A stretch of 64,000 nt of DNA from Mycolicibacterium litorale (lineage in GTDB: Bacteria > Actinomycetota > Actinomycetes > Mycobacteriales > Mycobacteriaceae). Under the pieces are notes generated by a model that saw only the letters and a list, made by a program, of their open reading frames with translations, had not been told where the DNA came from and made no database searches. The position numbers and the translations under genes were made by a program. The stretch lies in the NCBI GenBank assembly GCA_002007745.1, contig CP019882.1:1488001-1552000 (forward strand), written 5' to 3'. Below, piece after piece: positions 1 to 12,911 of the stretch (positions are counted from its first letter, which is position 1; each line of letters begins with the position of its first letter).

Positions 1-170
1 GGAGCTGGGTGCCGCGTTGCCTCGGCGCGGCCCGTGCGCTGCAACCGATCTGGTCGACACCGGCCGACAAGGCCGTCACTTTCGCCTCCAGCCTCGACGC
101 CGCCACCGCCAAGTTCTCCGACCTGCTGGCAGAAATCGATCTCGACGTTCCCGAGGAGTTGACCAAATGA
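1..170 (+). CDS. mimC: Propane/methane monooxygenase small hydroxylase subunit (MimC-like), 3' end only
   Basis: Only the last 55 or so codons are in the window; the 5' end lies outside. The frame that ends at TGA 168-170 reads [20 protein letters not shown] near its start and ends PEELTK. This fits the C-terminus of the beta (small) hydroxylase subunit of a soluble binuclear-iron monooxygenase. The stop overlaps the ATG of the coupling-protein gene (ATGA at 167-170), which implies translational coupling. Identification rests mainly on the neighbours (coupling protein, DUF59 protein, alcohol dehydrogenase, GroEL), an order I know from the mim/prm operons of mycobacteria. With so little sequence, the subunit assignment is inferred. 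Confidence 0.7.
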   Translation, partial: SWVPRCLGAARALQPIWSTPADKAVTFASSLDAATAKFSDLLAEIDLDVPEELTK

Positions 171-511
171 GCAGTATGCAATTCGGTGCGGCCACCGAGT
201 TCTCCAACATGTGCGGCGTCACCTTGATGAACACTCCCGTCGGGCGTGTCGTCGCCGCGGTGATGGGCGCCAAGGAGGGTGTCGAACTCACCGAGTACCC
301 GTCGATGATCCGCGTCGACGGCGTGAAACTGCTGAGCTTCGACTACGACGAACTCTCCGAAGCTCTCGGTGAGGAGTTCGACGGGTCCATCTTCGAGGAG
401 ATCAGCTCGACGCACTACGGCCGCATGGTTCATCTGGACGACAAGACCATCCTGTTCGCCAGTCCCGAGGATGCCGCCGAGTACATCGGCTTCGATCTCA
501 CGGTGCAGTAG
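167..511 (+). CDS. mimD: Monooxygenase coupling/effector protein (MmoB/DmpM family)
   Basis: A 114-residue protein starting [18 protein letters not shown], a normal size for the MmoB/DmpM family. These cofactor-free proteins bind the hydroxylase of binuclear-iron monooxygenases and tune electron transfer and oxygen activation. The fold signature is visible as [20 protein letters not shown] followed by an acidic stretch. I chose ATG 167 because it overlaps the stop of the preceding hydroxylase gene (ATGA). The longer upstream frame to position 17 lies inside the mimC coding region. It should act in the cytoplasm as part of a propane or short-chain ketone/alkane monooxygenase. Confidence 0.88.
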   Translation: MSSMQFGAATEFSNMCGVTLMNTPVGRVVAAVMGAKEGVELTEYPSMIRVDGVKLLSFDYDELSEALGEEFDGSIFEEISSTHYGRMVHLDDKTILFASPEDAAEYIGFDLTVQ

Positions 512-563
512 CCGCGCTCGACCAGTCAGCCAGCCAAACAGCCCAACTAGCAAGGACTTTCCG

Positions 564-1607
564 ATGTACGAAAAAGATGGCCAGCAATACTTCATCGTGG
601 ACGCCCACATCGCACTCTGGGACGGTCGCGAATCCAATCATCGCAACGCACACGGCAAGCAGTTCATCGACTGCTTCTATGACTATCACAAGAATCTCAG
701 CCCGACGGAGGAGCTGTGGGACTACGACACCTACACCTACTACGGTGGCGACCGGTTGATGCGGGACCTGTTCGTCGACGGTTACGTCGATCACGCGATC
801 TTTCAGCCGGCTCTGCTCAGTGACTTCTACGTCAACGGTTTCGGGCAGACCGAAGAGGCGTTCGCACTGGCTCAGCGCCACCCCGGCAAGCTGACCTACA
901 ACCACGCCTACGATCCCCGCTACGGGGAAGCCGGCCTGGAGCAGCTGCGTCGCGACGCCGAGCGGATGAACCTGCAGGGTGTCAAGCTCTACACCGCCGA
1001 ATGGCACGGTGACTCCCGCGGCTACAAGCTTGACGAGTCGTGGTCGCGACGCTACCTCGAAGAGGCGATCAAACTGGGTATCAAGAACATTCACGTTCAC
1101 AAGGGCCCGACCATCCGCCCGCTGGATCGTGATGCCTTCGACGTCGCCGACATCGACAAGGTGGCCACCGACTACCTGGAGCTGAACTTCGTCGTCGAAC
1201 ACGTCGGGCTGCCACGGTTGGAGGACTTCTGCTGGATTGCCACCCAGGAGTCCAATGTCTACGGTGGTCTGGCCGTCGCCATTCCGTTCATCCATACCCG
1301 ACCGCGTTACTTCGCCCAGATCATCGGCGAACTGCTCTACTGGATCGGCGAGGACAAGATCCTGTTCTCCAGCGACTACGCCCTGTGGACACCGAAGTGG
1401 CTGATCGAGAAGTTCGTCGACTTCCAGATTCCGGAGGACATGCTCGGCGAGTACAGCCAGATCACCACCGATCAGAAGCGAAAGATACTCGGGCTCAACG
1501 CCGCATCACTGTACGACATCGACGTCCCTGCTGAGCTGGCGCTGCCGACGCCCGGGCAGGACACCGTGCAGGTGGCCGCCGGCGCCAAGGAGAGCGTGGC
1601 GATATGA
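564..1607 (+). CDS. Amidohydrolase 2 family protein of the monooxygenase operon
   Basis: 347 residues from ATG 564, with AAGGA at 552-556 seven bases upstream; this rules out the longer frame to 369, which runs inside mimD. The protein looks like a TIM-barrel amidohydrolase-2 member: DAHIALWDG near the N-terminus, a central IKNIHVHKGP strand, VVEHVGLPRLEDF, and ILFSSDYALW near the C-terminus, which supply the usual His and Asp metal-site candidates. A gene of this type sits at the same place in mycobacterial mim/prm clusters and is known as an amidohydrolase of unclear role in the monooxygenase system. Its ATGA overlap with the next gene supports co-translation. Substrate unknown. Confidence 0.85.
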   Translation: MYEKDGQQYFIVDAHIALWDGRESNHRNAHGKQFIDCFYDYHKNLSPTEELWDYDTYTYYGGDRLMRDLFVDGYVDHAIFQPALLSDFYVNGFGQTEEAFALAQRHPGKLTYNHAYDPRYGEAGLEQLRRDAERMNLQGVKLYTAEWHGDSRGYKLDESWSRRYLEEAIKLGIKNIHVHKGPTIRPLDRDAFDVADIDKVATDYLELNFVVEHVGLPRLEDFCWIATQESNVYGGLAVAIPFIHTRPRYFAQIIGELLYWIGEDKILFSSDYALWTPKWLIEKFVDFQIPEDMLGEYSQITTDQKRKILGLNAASLYDIDVPAELALPTPGQDTVQVAAGAKESVAI

Positions 1608-2340
1608 CCAGTGCCGTCCTTTCTGTCGAAACAGAGATTCTCAACGCGCTAGCTGAGGTGACCGACCCCGAACTCGACGAGCCGATCACCGATCTGGGAT
1701 TCGTGCGTTCGGTGTTCATCGACGACGACGGTGTCACCGTGCACCTGCGGTTGCCCACCGCGTTCTGCTCACCCAACTTTGCCTACCTGATGGCTTCCGA
1801 CGCGCTCGATGCGCTGCGTGCCCTCGATGAAGCGGGGCAGGTGCGGGTGCTGTTGGACGACCATCATGACAGCGACAAGATCAACGCAGGCCTTGCCGCC
1901 GATGCCGGTTACCTCGGCACGTTCGGCGTGGAGGCCGAGGAGAGTCTGGCCGAGCTTCGTGACGTGTTCTGGCGCAAAGCCCATGCGGCGGCGATGGAAC
2001 GTGCCATCGCCTCGCTGCTGCGCCGCCGGCCGATGGACGTCGAGCAGATCAGCCGCTTGCTGCTGCGCGACCTGCCCGAGAACAAGGAGAAGGTGGCGCT
2101 GCTGCGGCGCCGGTTCGCGATCGGCCTGAGTAACTGCCCCAACTGCAGGGTGCTCGTCGACGATGAGGGCAAAGCCATTGCTGCCGAAGCAGTTCCGTTG
2201 CGACTGCGGTTCGCCAAGTCGGTGCGAATCTCGATGGAAGGCAACGCGCACTTTTGCCGAGGCTTGCTGGCCACCCGCTATTCCGACGACGAGGCCGAGG
2301 GCGCCGTCCCCGTCGTGACCAACCTCAGAAGGAGCAGGAG

Positions 2341-2344
<4 letters not shown>
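1604..2344 (+). CDS. DUF59/MIP18 (PaaD-like) metal-cluster assembly family protein
   Basis: 246 residues. The N-terminal 100 residues match the DUF59 (MIP18/PaaD/SufT) fold: ILNALAEVTDPELDEPITDL followed by VTVHLRLPTAFCSPNFAYLM, where Cys follows a conserved loop as in iron-sulfur assembly factors. A C-terminal extension carries CPNCRVLVDDEG and a further Cys (HFCRG), which could bind metal. The gene overlaps both neighbours by ATGA. The role is inferred: metal-centre maturation of the di-iron hydroxylase or iron-sulfur reductase of the same operon. No catalytic function can be read from the sequence. Confidence 0.8.
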
Positions 2345-5056
<2,712 letters not shown>

Positions 5057-5089
5057 TCTGCCTGCACGGCAATCAGATCGGAGAAAACC

Positions 5090-5419
5090 ATGATCTTCAT
5101 CGTCGTGAGGTTTCCCGTCTTGGAATCCCACCTCGACCAGTGGCCGGCCCTGACCGCGCCGTTCACCGAGGCGACCAGGGCAGAGCCGGGAAACCTATGG
5201 TTCCGCTGGTCGCGCAGCCTCGATGACCCCAACGAGTACGTTCTCGTCGAGGCGTTCCGCGACGCCGAGGCCGGGGCCGCGCACGTGCAGTCCGAACACT
5301 TCCGCCTCGGGTTGCAAGCCATGCGGCCGGCGCTGCGTGACACTCCTCGCATCGTCCACACCGAGATGGCGGGTGAGGACTGGTCTCGGATGGGGGAGCT
5401 GGAAATTGTCCGCTCCTAG
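5090..5419 (+). CDS. Antibiotic biosynthesis monooxygenase (ABM) domain protein, YgiN-like
   Basis: 109 residues starting MIFIVVRFPVLESHLDQWP with GGAG at 5080-5083. The pattern is that of a single-domain dimeric alpha/beta barrel: beta-1 IVVRFPV, EPGNLWFRWSRSLDDPNEYVLVEAFRD, then AGAAHVQSEHF with a conserved His. Family members act as small quinol monooxygenases or have no assigned activity. It follows the chaperonin gene by 33 bases on the same strand, so it may be the last gene of the monooxygenase operon, facing the convergent EthD gene. Function in the pathway is unknown. Confidence 0.82.
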   Translation: MIFIVVRFPVLESHLDQWPALTAPFTEATRAEPGNLWFRWSRSLDDPNEYVLVEAFRDAEAGAAHVQSEHFRLGLQAMRPALRDTPRIVHTEMAGEDWSRMGELEIVRS

Positions 5420-5502
5420 CCACGTCGTCACCGGTGGCCTCGGCGCCAGTGCCAGCGACGGCCTTGTCGGTGTCGGGAGGTGGGTGAAAAACGCGGTGCG
5501 CC

Positions 5503-5820
5503 TTACTGCGGCACCTCGACGTCGGACATCAACACCCGCACGCCGCCGGTCGACAGTTCCGCCATTGCGGTGAAAAACGCTCCGGCTTCGGGTGTGGTCA
5601 CCGCCAGGCAGGCAGCGTCGTAGTCCGGGTAGTACAGGTCGATCATCCGATACGCGGGAGTGGGGCTGCCGTCCTCCTTCGGCCAGACCTTAGACGCCTC
5701 GAACCGGGTGTATCCCGGTATCTTGCGGGCCTGCTCCAGTTGGGCTGCAACATAGGCGGATTCGAATGAATCCGGGTCGGTCGGGTTGTCGTAGACAACG
5801 GTGATCTTGGTTTCGGACAT
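5503..5820 (-). CDS. EthD-family protein
   Basis: 105 residues, MSETKITVVYDNPTDPDSFESAY at the N-terminus, then LEQARKIPGYTRFEASKVW and a Pro-Ala-Tyr-Arg-Met segment. This is the EthD/REDY dimeric alpha/beta-barrel fold: substrate-like loop, amphipathic helix, conserved Tyr. ATG 5820 is preceded on the minus strand by AAAGGA at 5-base spacing, which decides the start; the long frame upstream to 6318 is a shadow of the glcD gene. It follows glcD by 41 bases on the same strand and is probably co-transcribed. EthD proteins accompany oxidative degradation systems, but the reaction is unknown. Confidence 0.82.
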   Translation of the reverse strand: MSETKITVVYDNPTDPDSFESAYVAAQLEQARKIPGYTRFEASKVWPKEDGSPTPAYRMIDLYYPDYDAACLAVTTPEAGAFFTAMAELSTGGVRVLMSDVEVPQ

Positions 5821-5861
5821 GCTATTCCTTTCGGTGTTGTTTGCATTGCCCTCAGGCAGCC

Positions 5862-7229
<1,368 letters not shown>

Positions 7230-7281
7230 GTAGCCATCGTAGGCGCGGGCGCAGGGCGCGCGGCGTCGATATCGACCAGCG

Positions 7282-8529
7282 TCATGGTCGCAGCGTAGGC
7301 AGCGAACCTCCGGTATCGGTGTCGAGTTCGCGAAGCGCCGGCACCCACGGACACGCCGCGGCGATGATCAGGATCGGCACCGCCAGCACGAGGAAGGTCA
7401 CCTTCAAGCCGAACGCGTCGACCAGGGGGCCGGCCAGCATGAAACCGACCGGGCCCGCGGCGTAGGCCATCGACGTCATCACCCCGACCACCCGGCCGCG
7501 CAGGTGTTCGGGCGTCCGGGTCTGCATGACCGAGTTGTAGATCGGGCCGATCGGTCCGTACACCAGTCCGATGAGCGCCGCCAGCAACAAGATGACCGGC
7601 AGCGGCGGGAGGAATGCGATTGCCGTGCTGGCCAGCCCGAGTGTCAGGACCGCAATCAACATGGTCGTGCGGCGGCTCGACACCCGGGACAAGACCGTCC
7701 AGCTCAGCGCACCGATCAGACCGCCGATCGACAGCGCCATCAGCACCCAGCCCAGTTGTGCCGGTTCGTTGCGGTCGGTGAAGTACTTCGGAAACAGCAC
7801 GCTTTCCATCGGCAGGTAGAGGCCGGTGACCGCCAGCGACACCAACGCCAACGTTCGCAGAACACGTTCGCGCCAGACGAAGCGCAGGCCCTCCACAATC
7901 CCGGACATCACACCGTCGGGCCGTTTGTCGTCATCCGGACGACCGGCGCCCTCGAGGCGCAACAGCGCGGCCGCCAGGATCGAGAGCGTGAACACACCTG
8001 CCGTGACCCACATCGTGTTGACGCCGCCAACCGTCGCGATCAGCAGGCCACCGATGCCCGGCCCGGTGATGTAGGCAAGGTTGAACACCGCCTCATAGAC
8101 GCTGTTGGTGTGGTCCAGCGACCAGCCGGCCCGGCGCCCCGCTTCGGGCAGCATCGACTCGCGTGCCGTCACCCCGGCGGGATCGAAGAACGCGCCGAGT
8201 GCTGCCAGCGCCGCGAGCACGGTCGTGGTGAGCACACCGGTGCCGAAGATGAGTACCAGCGCCGGGATCGCCGCGACCGCTGCCGCCGACAACGCATCGG
8301 AGAGCATCGCGACCCGGCGCCGGCCGACGAAGTCCACCGCGGTGCCGGCGACGAGCGTCGCCAACAGCAGGGGCAGTGTCGCGGCACCGGCGACGATCGA
8401 GGCGTCCACCGCGCTTCCGGTGCGCTGCAGCACCAACCAGGGAAACGCGACCATCGAGATGCCGTTGGCGCCCGCGGCCAGGAATGCCGAGGACAAGATC
8501 AGCAGCGCCGGCAGGCGTGGGGTGCTCAC
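7282..8529 (-). CDS. tap: MFS efflux transporter, Tap-like (Rv1258c-like)
   Basis: 415 residues beginning at a GTG (8529) and rich in hydrophobic helices, consistent with a 12-segment MFS pump. Motif A-type loop after TM2 reads [15 protein letters not shown], and a later loop reads [18 protein letters not shown] ([16 protein letters not shown]). The sequence strongly resembles what I remember of mycobacterial Tap, including [16 protein letters not shown] and [17 protein letters not shown]. The divergent neighbour is udgB and the downstream gene is glcD, the same order as Rv1257c-Rv1259. Tap pumps export aminoglycosides and tetracycline in other mycobacteria; substrate here is inferred. Confidence 0.82.
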   Translation of the reverse strand: MSTPRLPALLILSSAFLAAGANGISMVAFPWLVLQRTGSAVDASIVAGAATLPLLLATLVAGTAVDFVGRRRVAMLSDALSAAAVAAIPALVLIFGTGVLTTTVLAALAALGAFFDPAGVTARESMLPEAGRRAGWSLDHTNSVYEAVFNLAYITGPGIGGLLIATVGGVNTMWVTAGVFTLSILAAALLRLEGAGRPDDDKRPDGVMSGIVEGLRFVWRERVLRTLALVSLAVTGLYLPMESVLFPKYFTDRNEPAQLGWVLMALSIGGLIGALSWTVLSRVSSRRTTMLIAVLTLGLASTAIAFLPPLPVILLLAALIGLVYGPIGPIYNSVMQTRTPEHLRGRVVGVMTSMAYAAGPVGFMLAGPLVDAFGLKVTFLVLAVPILIIAAACPWVPALRELDTDTGGSLPTLRP

Positions 8530-8583
8530 CGGCAGAGCTTAGTTTTGTCGCGCGTAGCCGTGGGGCGATGCGAGAGTAGGGCC

Positions 8584-9408
8584 GTGACCCTTCCCCATCC
8601 GCGCACCGGTGTGCCGTTCGAATCACCGGTGCCGGCCGGCGTGGGCTGGCCGGGTGATCCGGCCGTACCGGAAACGGCGGTGGCCGTGAACCCCCGACAG
8701 GTCGCCAAGCTGGCCGCCACGGTGGCCGATATCGACGGGCTCGACGCGGTGGTCAGCGTGTGCCGTGCCTGTCCGCGGCTGGTGGCCTGGCGAGAGGAGG
8801 TGGCGGTCGCCAAGCGGCGAGCCTTCGCCAGCGAACCTTACTGGGGCAGGCCGATCACCGGGTGGGGCTCGCCGCGGCCGAAGATCCTGGTGCTCGGGTT
8901 GGCTCCGGCCGCACACGGTGGCAATCGGACGGGCCGGGTCTTCACCGGCGACCGCTCCGGCGACCAACTCTTCGCGGCGTTGTACCGGGCGGGACTGGTC
9001 AACCAGCCCACCAGCGTCGATGCAGCGGACGGCTTGTCCACCAATGACATTCGGATTGTCGCGGCGGTGCGATGCGCTCCGCCGGGCAATGCGCCAACAC
9101 CGGACGAGCGGTCGACGTGTGAGCCGTGGCTGACCCGCGAGTGGGAGCTGATCGCGCCCTCGGTGCGGGTGATCGTCACCCTGGGCGGATTCGGCTGGCA
9201 GTCCGCGCTGCGACTACTGGCCGATGACCTGCCGGCGCCGGCCAAGCCGAAATTCGGCCACGGGGTGGTCGTCGAGCTGCCGTCTGGGCGGCAGCTGATC
9301 GGGTGTTATCACCCCAGTCAGCAGAACATGTTCACCGGCCGGCTCACGCCGGCCATGCTCGACGACGTATTCACCGACGCCAAGAGACGGGCAGGACTGC
9401 CGGGCTGA
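8584..9408 (+). CDS. udgB: Family 5 uracil-DNA glycosylase (UdgB)
   Basis: 274 residues from GTG 8584 ([16 protein letters not shown]). The frame stays open upstream to 7504 only as a shadow of the tap gene, so the start is set by the family N-terminus and by the divergent gap of 54 bases. Diagnostic motifs: [16 protein letters not shown] (family-5 motif with no catalytic Asp/Asn), [11 protein letters not shown] near the C-terminus, and iron-sulfur cysteines starting in [15 protein letters not shown]. UdgB excises uracil, hypoxanthine and other deaminated bases in high-GC genomes. M. tuberculosis Rv1259 is the orthologue by position. Confidence 0.93.
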   Translation: MTLPHPRTGVPFESPVPAGVGWPGDPAVPETAVAVNPRQVAKLAATVADIDGLDAVVSVCRACPRLVAWREEVAVAKRRAFASEPYWGRPITGWGSPRPKILVLGLAPAAHGGNRTGRVFTGDRSGDQLFAALYRAGLVNQPTSVDAADGLSTNDIRIVAAVRCAPPGNAPTPDERSTCEPWLTREWELIAPSVRVIVTLGGFGWQSALRLLADDLPAPAKPKFGHGVVVELPSGRQLIGCYHPSQQNMFTGRLTPAMLDDVFTDAKRRAGLPG

Positions 9409-9448
9409 ACTGGGAAGTAAGTGTGGCGGTCGTATTGTTGAGACAACT

Positions 9449-10480
9449 ATGCGGCTTTCTGTCCTCGATCTTGTCCCCGTTCGCACCGACCAGACCACCG
9501 CCGATGCGCTGGCTGCCACCGTGCGGTTGGCGCAGGCGGCCGACCGGCTGGGTTACACCCGGTACTGGCTGGCCGAACATCACAACATGCCGGCAGTGGC
9601 GGCGACCAGTCCGCCGGTGTTGATCGCCTATCTGGCCGCTCAGACCACTCACCTGAGGCTGGGCTCGGGTGGGGTGATGCTGCCCAACCATGCGCCGCTG
9701 GCGGTGGCCGAGCAGTTCGCACTCTTGGAGGCCGCGGCGCCCGGCCGCATCGATCTCGGCATCGGGCGTGCACCGGGTTCTGACCCGGTGACCTCGATCA
9801 TGCTGCGCGGTGGCCGCGACGATTCCGATGTCGAGAACTTCCCGCAGTATCTCGACGACGTCGCGGCGCTGATGAGCGCGAGCGGGGTACGCATCCCGAT
9901 CCGCAATCAGGACTACGTCCTGAAGGCCACCCCGGGCGCTGTTGGGGAGCCGCGGCTGTGGCTGCTCGGTTCGTCGATGTATTCGGCGCATCTGGCCGCA
10001 GCCAAGGGCCTGCCCTATGTGTTCGCCCACCATTTCTCCGGGCAGGGTACTGCCGAGGCGCTTGCGGTGTACCGATCGGAGTTTCGGCCGTCCGAGGTGG
10101 CGGCGGAGCCGGTGACGTTCATGACCGTCAACGCCGTCGTGGCACCCACTCACGCCGAGGCGCAGGCGCTGCTGCTACCGAACCTCCAGATGATGGCGAG
10201 ACTGCGGACCGGTCAACCGCTGGGCGCCCTAGATCTGGTGGAGGACGCTGCCGCAGTGGCGATGCATCCACAGGCTGAAGCCATTATCGCCGGAGGCCGT
10301 GCCAAGGCCGTTGTGGGCTCGCCGGCGCAGGCCGCCGACCAGATCCGTGCCATCGCTGAGGATTTCGATGTCGACGAGGTGATGGTCAGCCCCGTCGCCT
10401 CGGCCTACCGCGGCACCGACCCAGCCACCGCACCGGCGCGTGAAGTCACGATCGAGCTATTGGCCAAGGAGTTGTTCTAG
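9449..10480 (+). CDS. LLM-class flavin-dependent oxidoreductase (luciferase-like)
   Basis: 343 residues starting MRLSVLDLVPVRTDQTTADA. The luciferase-like TIM-barrel signatures are YTRYWLAEHHNMPAVAATSP, LRLGSGGVMLPNHAPLAVAE and RIDLGIGRAPGSDP, placing it in the YhbW/alkanal-monooxygenase subgroup that uses FMN or F420. It lies 40 bases after udgB on the same strand, with a TATTGT -10-like hexamer in the gap. Mycobacterial relatives occupy the same position next to UdgB. Substrate unknown. Confidence 0.88.
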   Translation: MRLSVLDLVPVRTDQTTADALAATVRLAQAADRLGYTRYWLAEHHNMPAVAATSPPVLIAYLAAQTTHLRLGSGGVMLPNHAPLAVAEQFALLEAAAPGRIDLGIGRAPGSDPVTSIMLRGGRDDSDVENFPQYLDDVAALMSASGVRIPIRNQDYVLKATPGAVGEPRLWLLGSSMYSAHLAAAKGLPYVFAHHFSGQGTAEALAVYRSEFRPSEVAAEPVTFMTVNAVVAPTHAEAQALLLPNLQMMARLRTGQPLGALDLVEDAAAVAMHPQAEAIIAGGRAKAVVGSPAQAADQIRAIAEDFDVDEVMVSPVASAYRGTDPATAPAREVTIELLAKELF

Positions 10481-10572
10481 CGCGCAGGCGGTTTCGGACG
10501 CCCATATCTCCGCCCATGTGCCACAGGGTTGGCGTCCGCCCCAGAGCGACAACCCGAATCGATTCGCCGGCC

Positions 10573-11010
10573 TCAGGGCGTCAAGCGGACGATCGGGATC
10601 GGCCGTGTCGTGCGCTTCTGGTAGGCGTTGTACCGGCCGGAGTTCTTCGAGTCGCAGAGGGCCCAGAGCCGTGCGTAGTCGGGGTCGCCGGGCGCCACGA
10701 TGTGTGCGGTGACCGCTAGCCGCCGCGGGCCGAGATTGATGTCGACGTGCGGGTCGGCCCGCAGATTGTGATACCACGCCGGGTTGCGGTCGGACCCGCC
10801 GTTGGAGCCGACGATCAGATAGTCACGCCCGTCGCGGTAGTAGGCCAGGGTGTTCTTGCGCGGTTGGCCTGTTTTGGCTCCGATGCTGTGGAGCAAGAGC
10901 GACGGCGGTGCACCCGGGATCCGGTGTCCGATCCACCCGTTACTGCGCTTGTACAGCGCATCGTGCACCTTCACGTAGTGCGCGAGTGCCTTCTCGGCCA
11001 ACGACGTCAT
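10573..11010 (-). CDS. Deazaflavin (F420)-dependent nitroreductase family protein (Ddn-like, Rv1261c-like)
   Basis: 145 residues beginning MTSLAEKALAHYVKVHDALYK. The frame upstream of ATG 11010 belongs to the HIT gene region and is rejected. Family marks: LLLHSIGAKTGQPRKNTLAY (phosphate-binding strand-turn), LIVGSNGGSDRNPAWYHNLR, and DPHVDINLG, all typical of the Ddn/split beta-barrel F420H2-dependent quinone or nitro reductases. It follows the HIT gene by only 10 bases on the same strand, as in M. tuberculosis Rv1262c-Rv1261c. Physiological substrate unknown; menaquinone reduction is known for relatives. Confidence 0.88.
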   Translation of the reverse strand: MTSLAEKALAHYVKVHDALYKRSNGWIGHRIPGAPPSLLLHSIGAKTGQPRKNTLAYYRDGRDYLIVGSNGGSDRNPAWYHNLRADPHVDINLGPRRLAVTAHIVAPGDPDYARLWALCDSKNSGRYNAYQKRTTRPIPIVRLTP

Positions 11011-11020
11011 GTCAATACCT

Positions 11021-11452
11021 TCATCCGGTGGTGTCGAGTTGTGCCAGGGCATCGCGCAGGATCGTGCCGGTCGCGTCCCGGTCGGGGTCTCGGCGCATGA
11101 GCATCCCCTTGGCGAAGGAGAGCTTGTCGCCGTCTCGGCGCGGGATGACGTGCAGGTGGATGTGGAACACCGTCTGCATCGCCGACTTGCCGTCGTTGAT
11201 GGCGATGTTGTTGCCGGTCGCACCAAGCTCCGATGCGCGGCTGGCCCGTGCGATCCGCTGGCCGACGGCGAGCATGCCGGCCAGCGTCTCCGCCGGGGTG
11301 TCGGTCAGATCGACGCTGTGGCGTTTGGGCAGCACCAGCGTGTGGCCGCGGGTGAATGGACGGATGTCGAGGATGCCGAGGAAATCGTCGTCCTCGTAGA
11401 TGCGGATGGCCGGCGCGGTGCCGGCGACGATCTCGCAGAACACACATGCCAT
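11021..11452 (-). CDS. HIT-family hydrolase (histidine triad protein, Rv1262c-like)
   Basis: 143 residues starting MACVFCEIVAGTAPAIRIYE. The histidine triad HIHLHVIPRRDGDK is intact near residue 100, and the first segment FLGILDIRPFTRGHTLVLPK is the HIT substrate-binding strand. HIT proteins hydrolyse nucleoside phosphoramidates or dinucleotides. The start is fixed by the FCEI N-terminus common in HIT proteins; the reading frame upstream continues into the divergent amidase region and is a shadow. The gap to the amidase start is 63 bases and must hold both promoters. Confidence 0.93.
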   Translation of the reverse strand: MACVFCEIVAGTAPAIRIYEDDDFLGILDIRPFTRGHTLVLPKRHSVDLTDTPAETLAGMLAVGQRIARASRASELGATGNNIAINDGKSAMQTVFHIHLHVIPRRDGDKLSFAKGMLMRRDPDRDATGTILRDALAQLDTTG

Positions 11453-11515
11453 CCCGCCACCGTAGCCGGTGGCGGTCTGGCGGAGGGTCGTGGGCCGCAC
11501 GCTACGCTGCCCAGG

Positions 11516-12907
11516 GTGGACTCCACCGATATCGCCTTCGCCGGCGCCGCTGAGCAGGCGCGCATGCTCGTCAACGGGGCGATCACCGCGCCCGCGCTGC
11601 TGGAGCTCTATCTCGAGCGGATAGCCCGGGTGGACCGGGAGCTGCGAGCTTACCGAGTGGTGTTCGTCGAGAGCGCTCGCCGGGAGGCGGTGGCCGCCCA
11701 GGAACTGCTGGATGCTGGTGAGCGCAAGCCGCTGCTGGGCGTACCCATCGCGATCAAAGACGATGTCGACGTCGCCGATGAGTTCACCTGTTACGGCAGC
11801 AGCGCCTACGGCCTGGCGCCGACCGCCGATGCGGAGGTGGTGCGCCGGCTGCGCGAGGCCGGGGCGGTGATCCTGGGCAAGACCGCGGTCCCGGAGATGA
11901 TGTTGTGGCCGTTCACCGAGACGGTGGCTTTCGGTGCGACGCACAATCCCTGGGATCTGGCGCGTACGCCGGGTGGCAGCAGCGGTGGCAGCGGCGCGGC
12001 GGTGGCGGCCGGTCTTGCACCGATGGCACTGGGGTCCGACGGCGCCGGATCGATCCGCATCCCGTCCAGCTGGTGCGGACTCTTCGGGATCAAGCCGCAG
12101 CGCGACCGGGTCCCGATCGCGCCGCACGATGACGCGTGGTGCGGTCTGAGCGTCAACGGTCCGATGGCACGTACCGTCGAGGATGCCGCGCTGTTCCTCG
12201 ATGCGACGGCGACGATACCCGGTCCGTCGGGCGGCTTCGTCGCTGCCGCCGCCCGGGAGCCCGGCCGGCTGCGGATCGCCTTGAGTGCCAAACTTCCACC
12301 AACCATGATCGGCCGGGTCGGCCGTGCCCAGCAGAAGGCTCTCGACGGCGCAGAGTCACTGCTGCGCGATCTCGGTCACGAGGTGCTCTGGCGTGATCCG
12401 GACTATCCGGCGTGGGCGGTATACGGCCACGTGCTGCCCCGGATGTGGCGCGGCGCCTACGACGACATCAGCGGCCTGCCCCATCGCGAACGCCTCGAGC
12501 CCAGAACCAAGGGGATCGCCCGGCTGGGACGACTCATCTCCGACGCCAGGATCGCTCGGGTACGCGACGCGGAACCGGCTCTGTCACAACGGGTTCAGTC
12601 GATATTCGACGACGTCGATGTGCTCGTCACGCCGGGCACCGCCACCGGTCCGTCCAGGATCGGGCAATACCAGCACCGCGGCGGGGTGTCGACGCTGGCC
12701 ATGGTGGCCTCGCGGGTGCCGTTCCAGGCGATCTTCAACGCGACCGGCCAACCGGCCGCAGTCGTGCCATGGGGACTGGACGATGAAGGTGTGCCGGTGT
12801 CGGTGCAGCTGGTCGGTCGCCCCAGCGACGAGGCGACTCTGCTCTCGCTGAGCCATCAAATCGAAGCCGTCCGGCCGTGGGCGCACCGGCGCCCGCCGGT
12901 GTCGTGA
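11516..12907 (+). CDS. amiB2: Amidase signature enzyme (AmiB2-like, Rv1263-like)
   Basis: 463 residues from GTG 11516 (VDSTDIAFAGAAEQA). The amidase-signature Ser-cisSer-Lys machinery is visible: Lys in GVPIAIKDDVDVAD (about residue 80), the Gly/Ser-rich loop GGSSGGSGAAVAAG, and nucleophile region GSDGAGSIRIPSSW. GFKP is replaced by GIKPQRDRVP, normal for the family. The length matches my recollection of Rv1263. It would hydrolyse an aliphatic or aromatic amide in the cytoplasm. It faces the long cyclase gene convergently, with 4 bases between the two stops. Confidence 0.9.
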   Translation: MDSTDIAFAGAAEQARMLVNGAITAPALLELYLERIARVDRELRAYRVVFVESARREAVAAQELLDAGERKPLLGVPIAIKDDVDVADEFTCYGSSAYGLAPTADAEVVRRLREAGAVILGKTAVPEMMLWPFTETVAFGATHNPWDLARTPGGSSGGSGAAVAAGLAPMALGSDGAGSIRIPSSWCGLFGIKPQRDRVPIAPHDDAWCGLSVNGPMARTVEDAALFLDATATIPGPSGGFVAAAAREPGRLRIALSAKLPPTMIGRVGRAQQKALDGAESLLRDLGHEVLWRDPDYPAWAVYGHVLPRMWRGAYDDISGLPHRERLEPRTKGIARLGRLISDARIARVRDAEPALSQRVQSIFDDVDVLVTPGTATGPSRIGQYQHRGGVSTLAMVASRVPFQAIFNATGQPAAVVPWGLDDEGVPVSVQLVGRPSDEATLLSLSHQIEAVRPWAHRRPPVS

Positions 12908-12911
12908 TCGG

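Noticed and set aside
498..1295. 265-codon minus-strand frame
   Set aside because: It is antisense to the amidohydrolase and has no start signal or motif.
7504..8583. N-terminal extension of UdgB by 360 codons
   Set aside because: The region is the complement of the tap gene, rich in Gln/Arg/His, with no matching domain. The family start is at GTG 8584.
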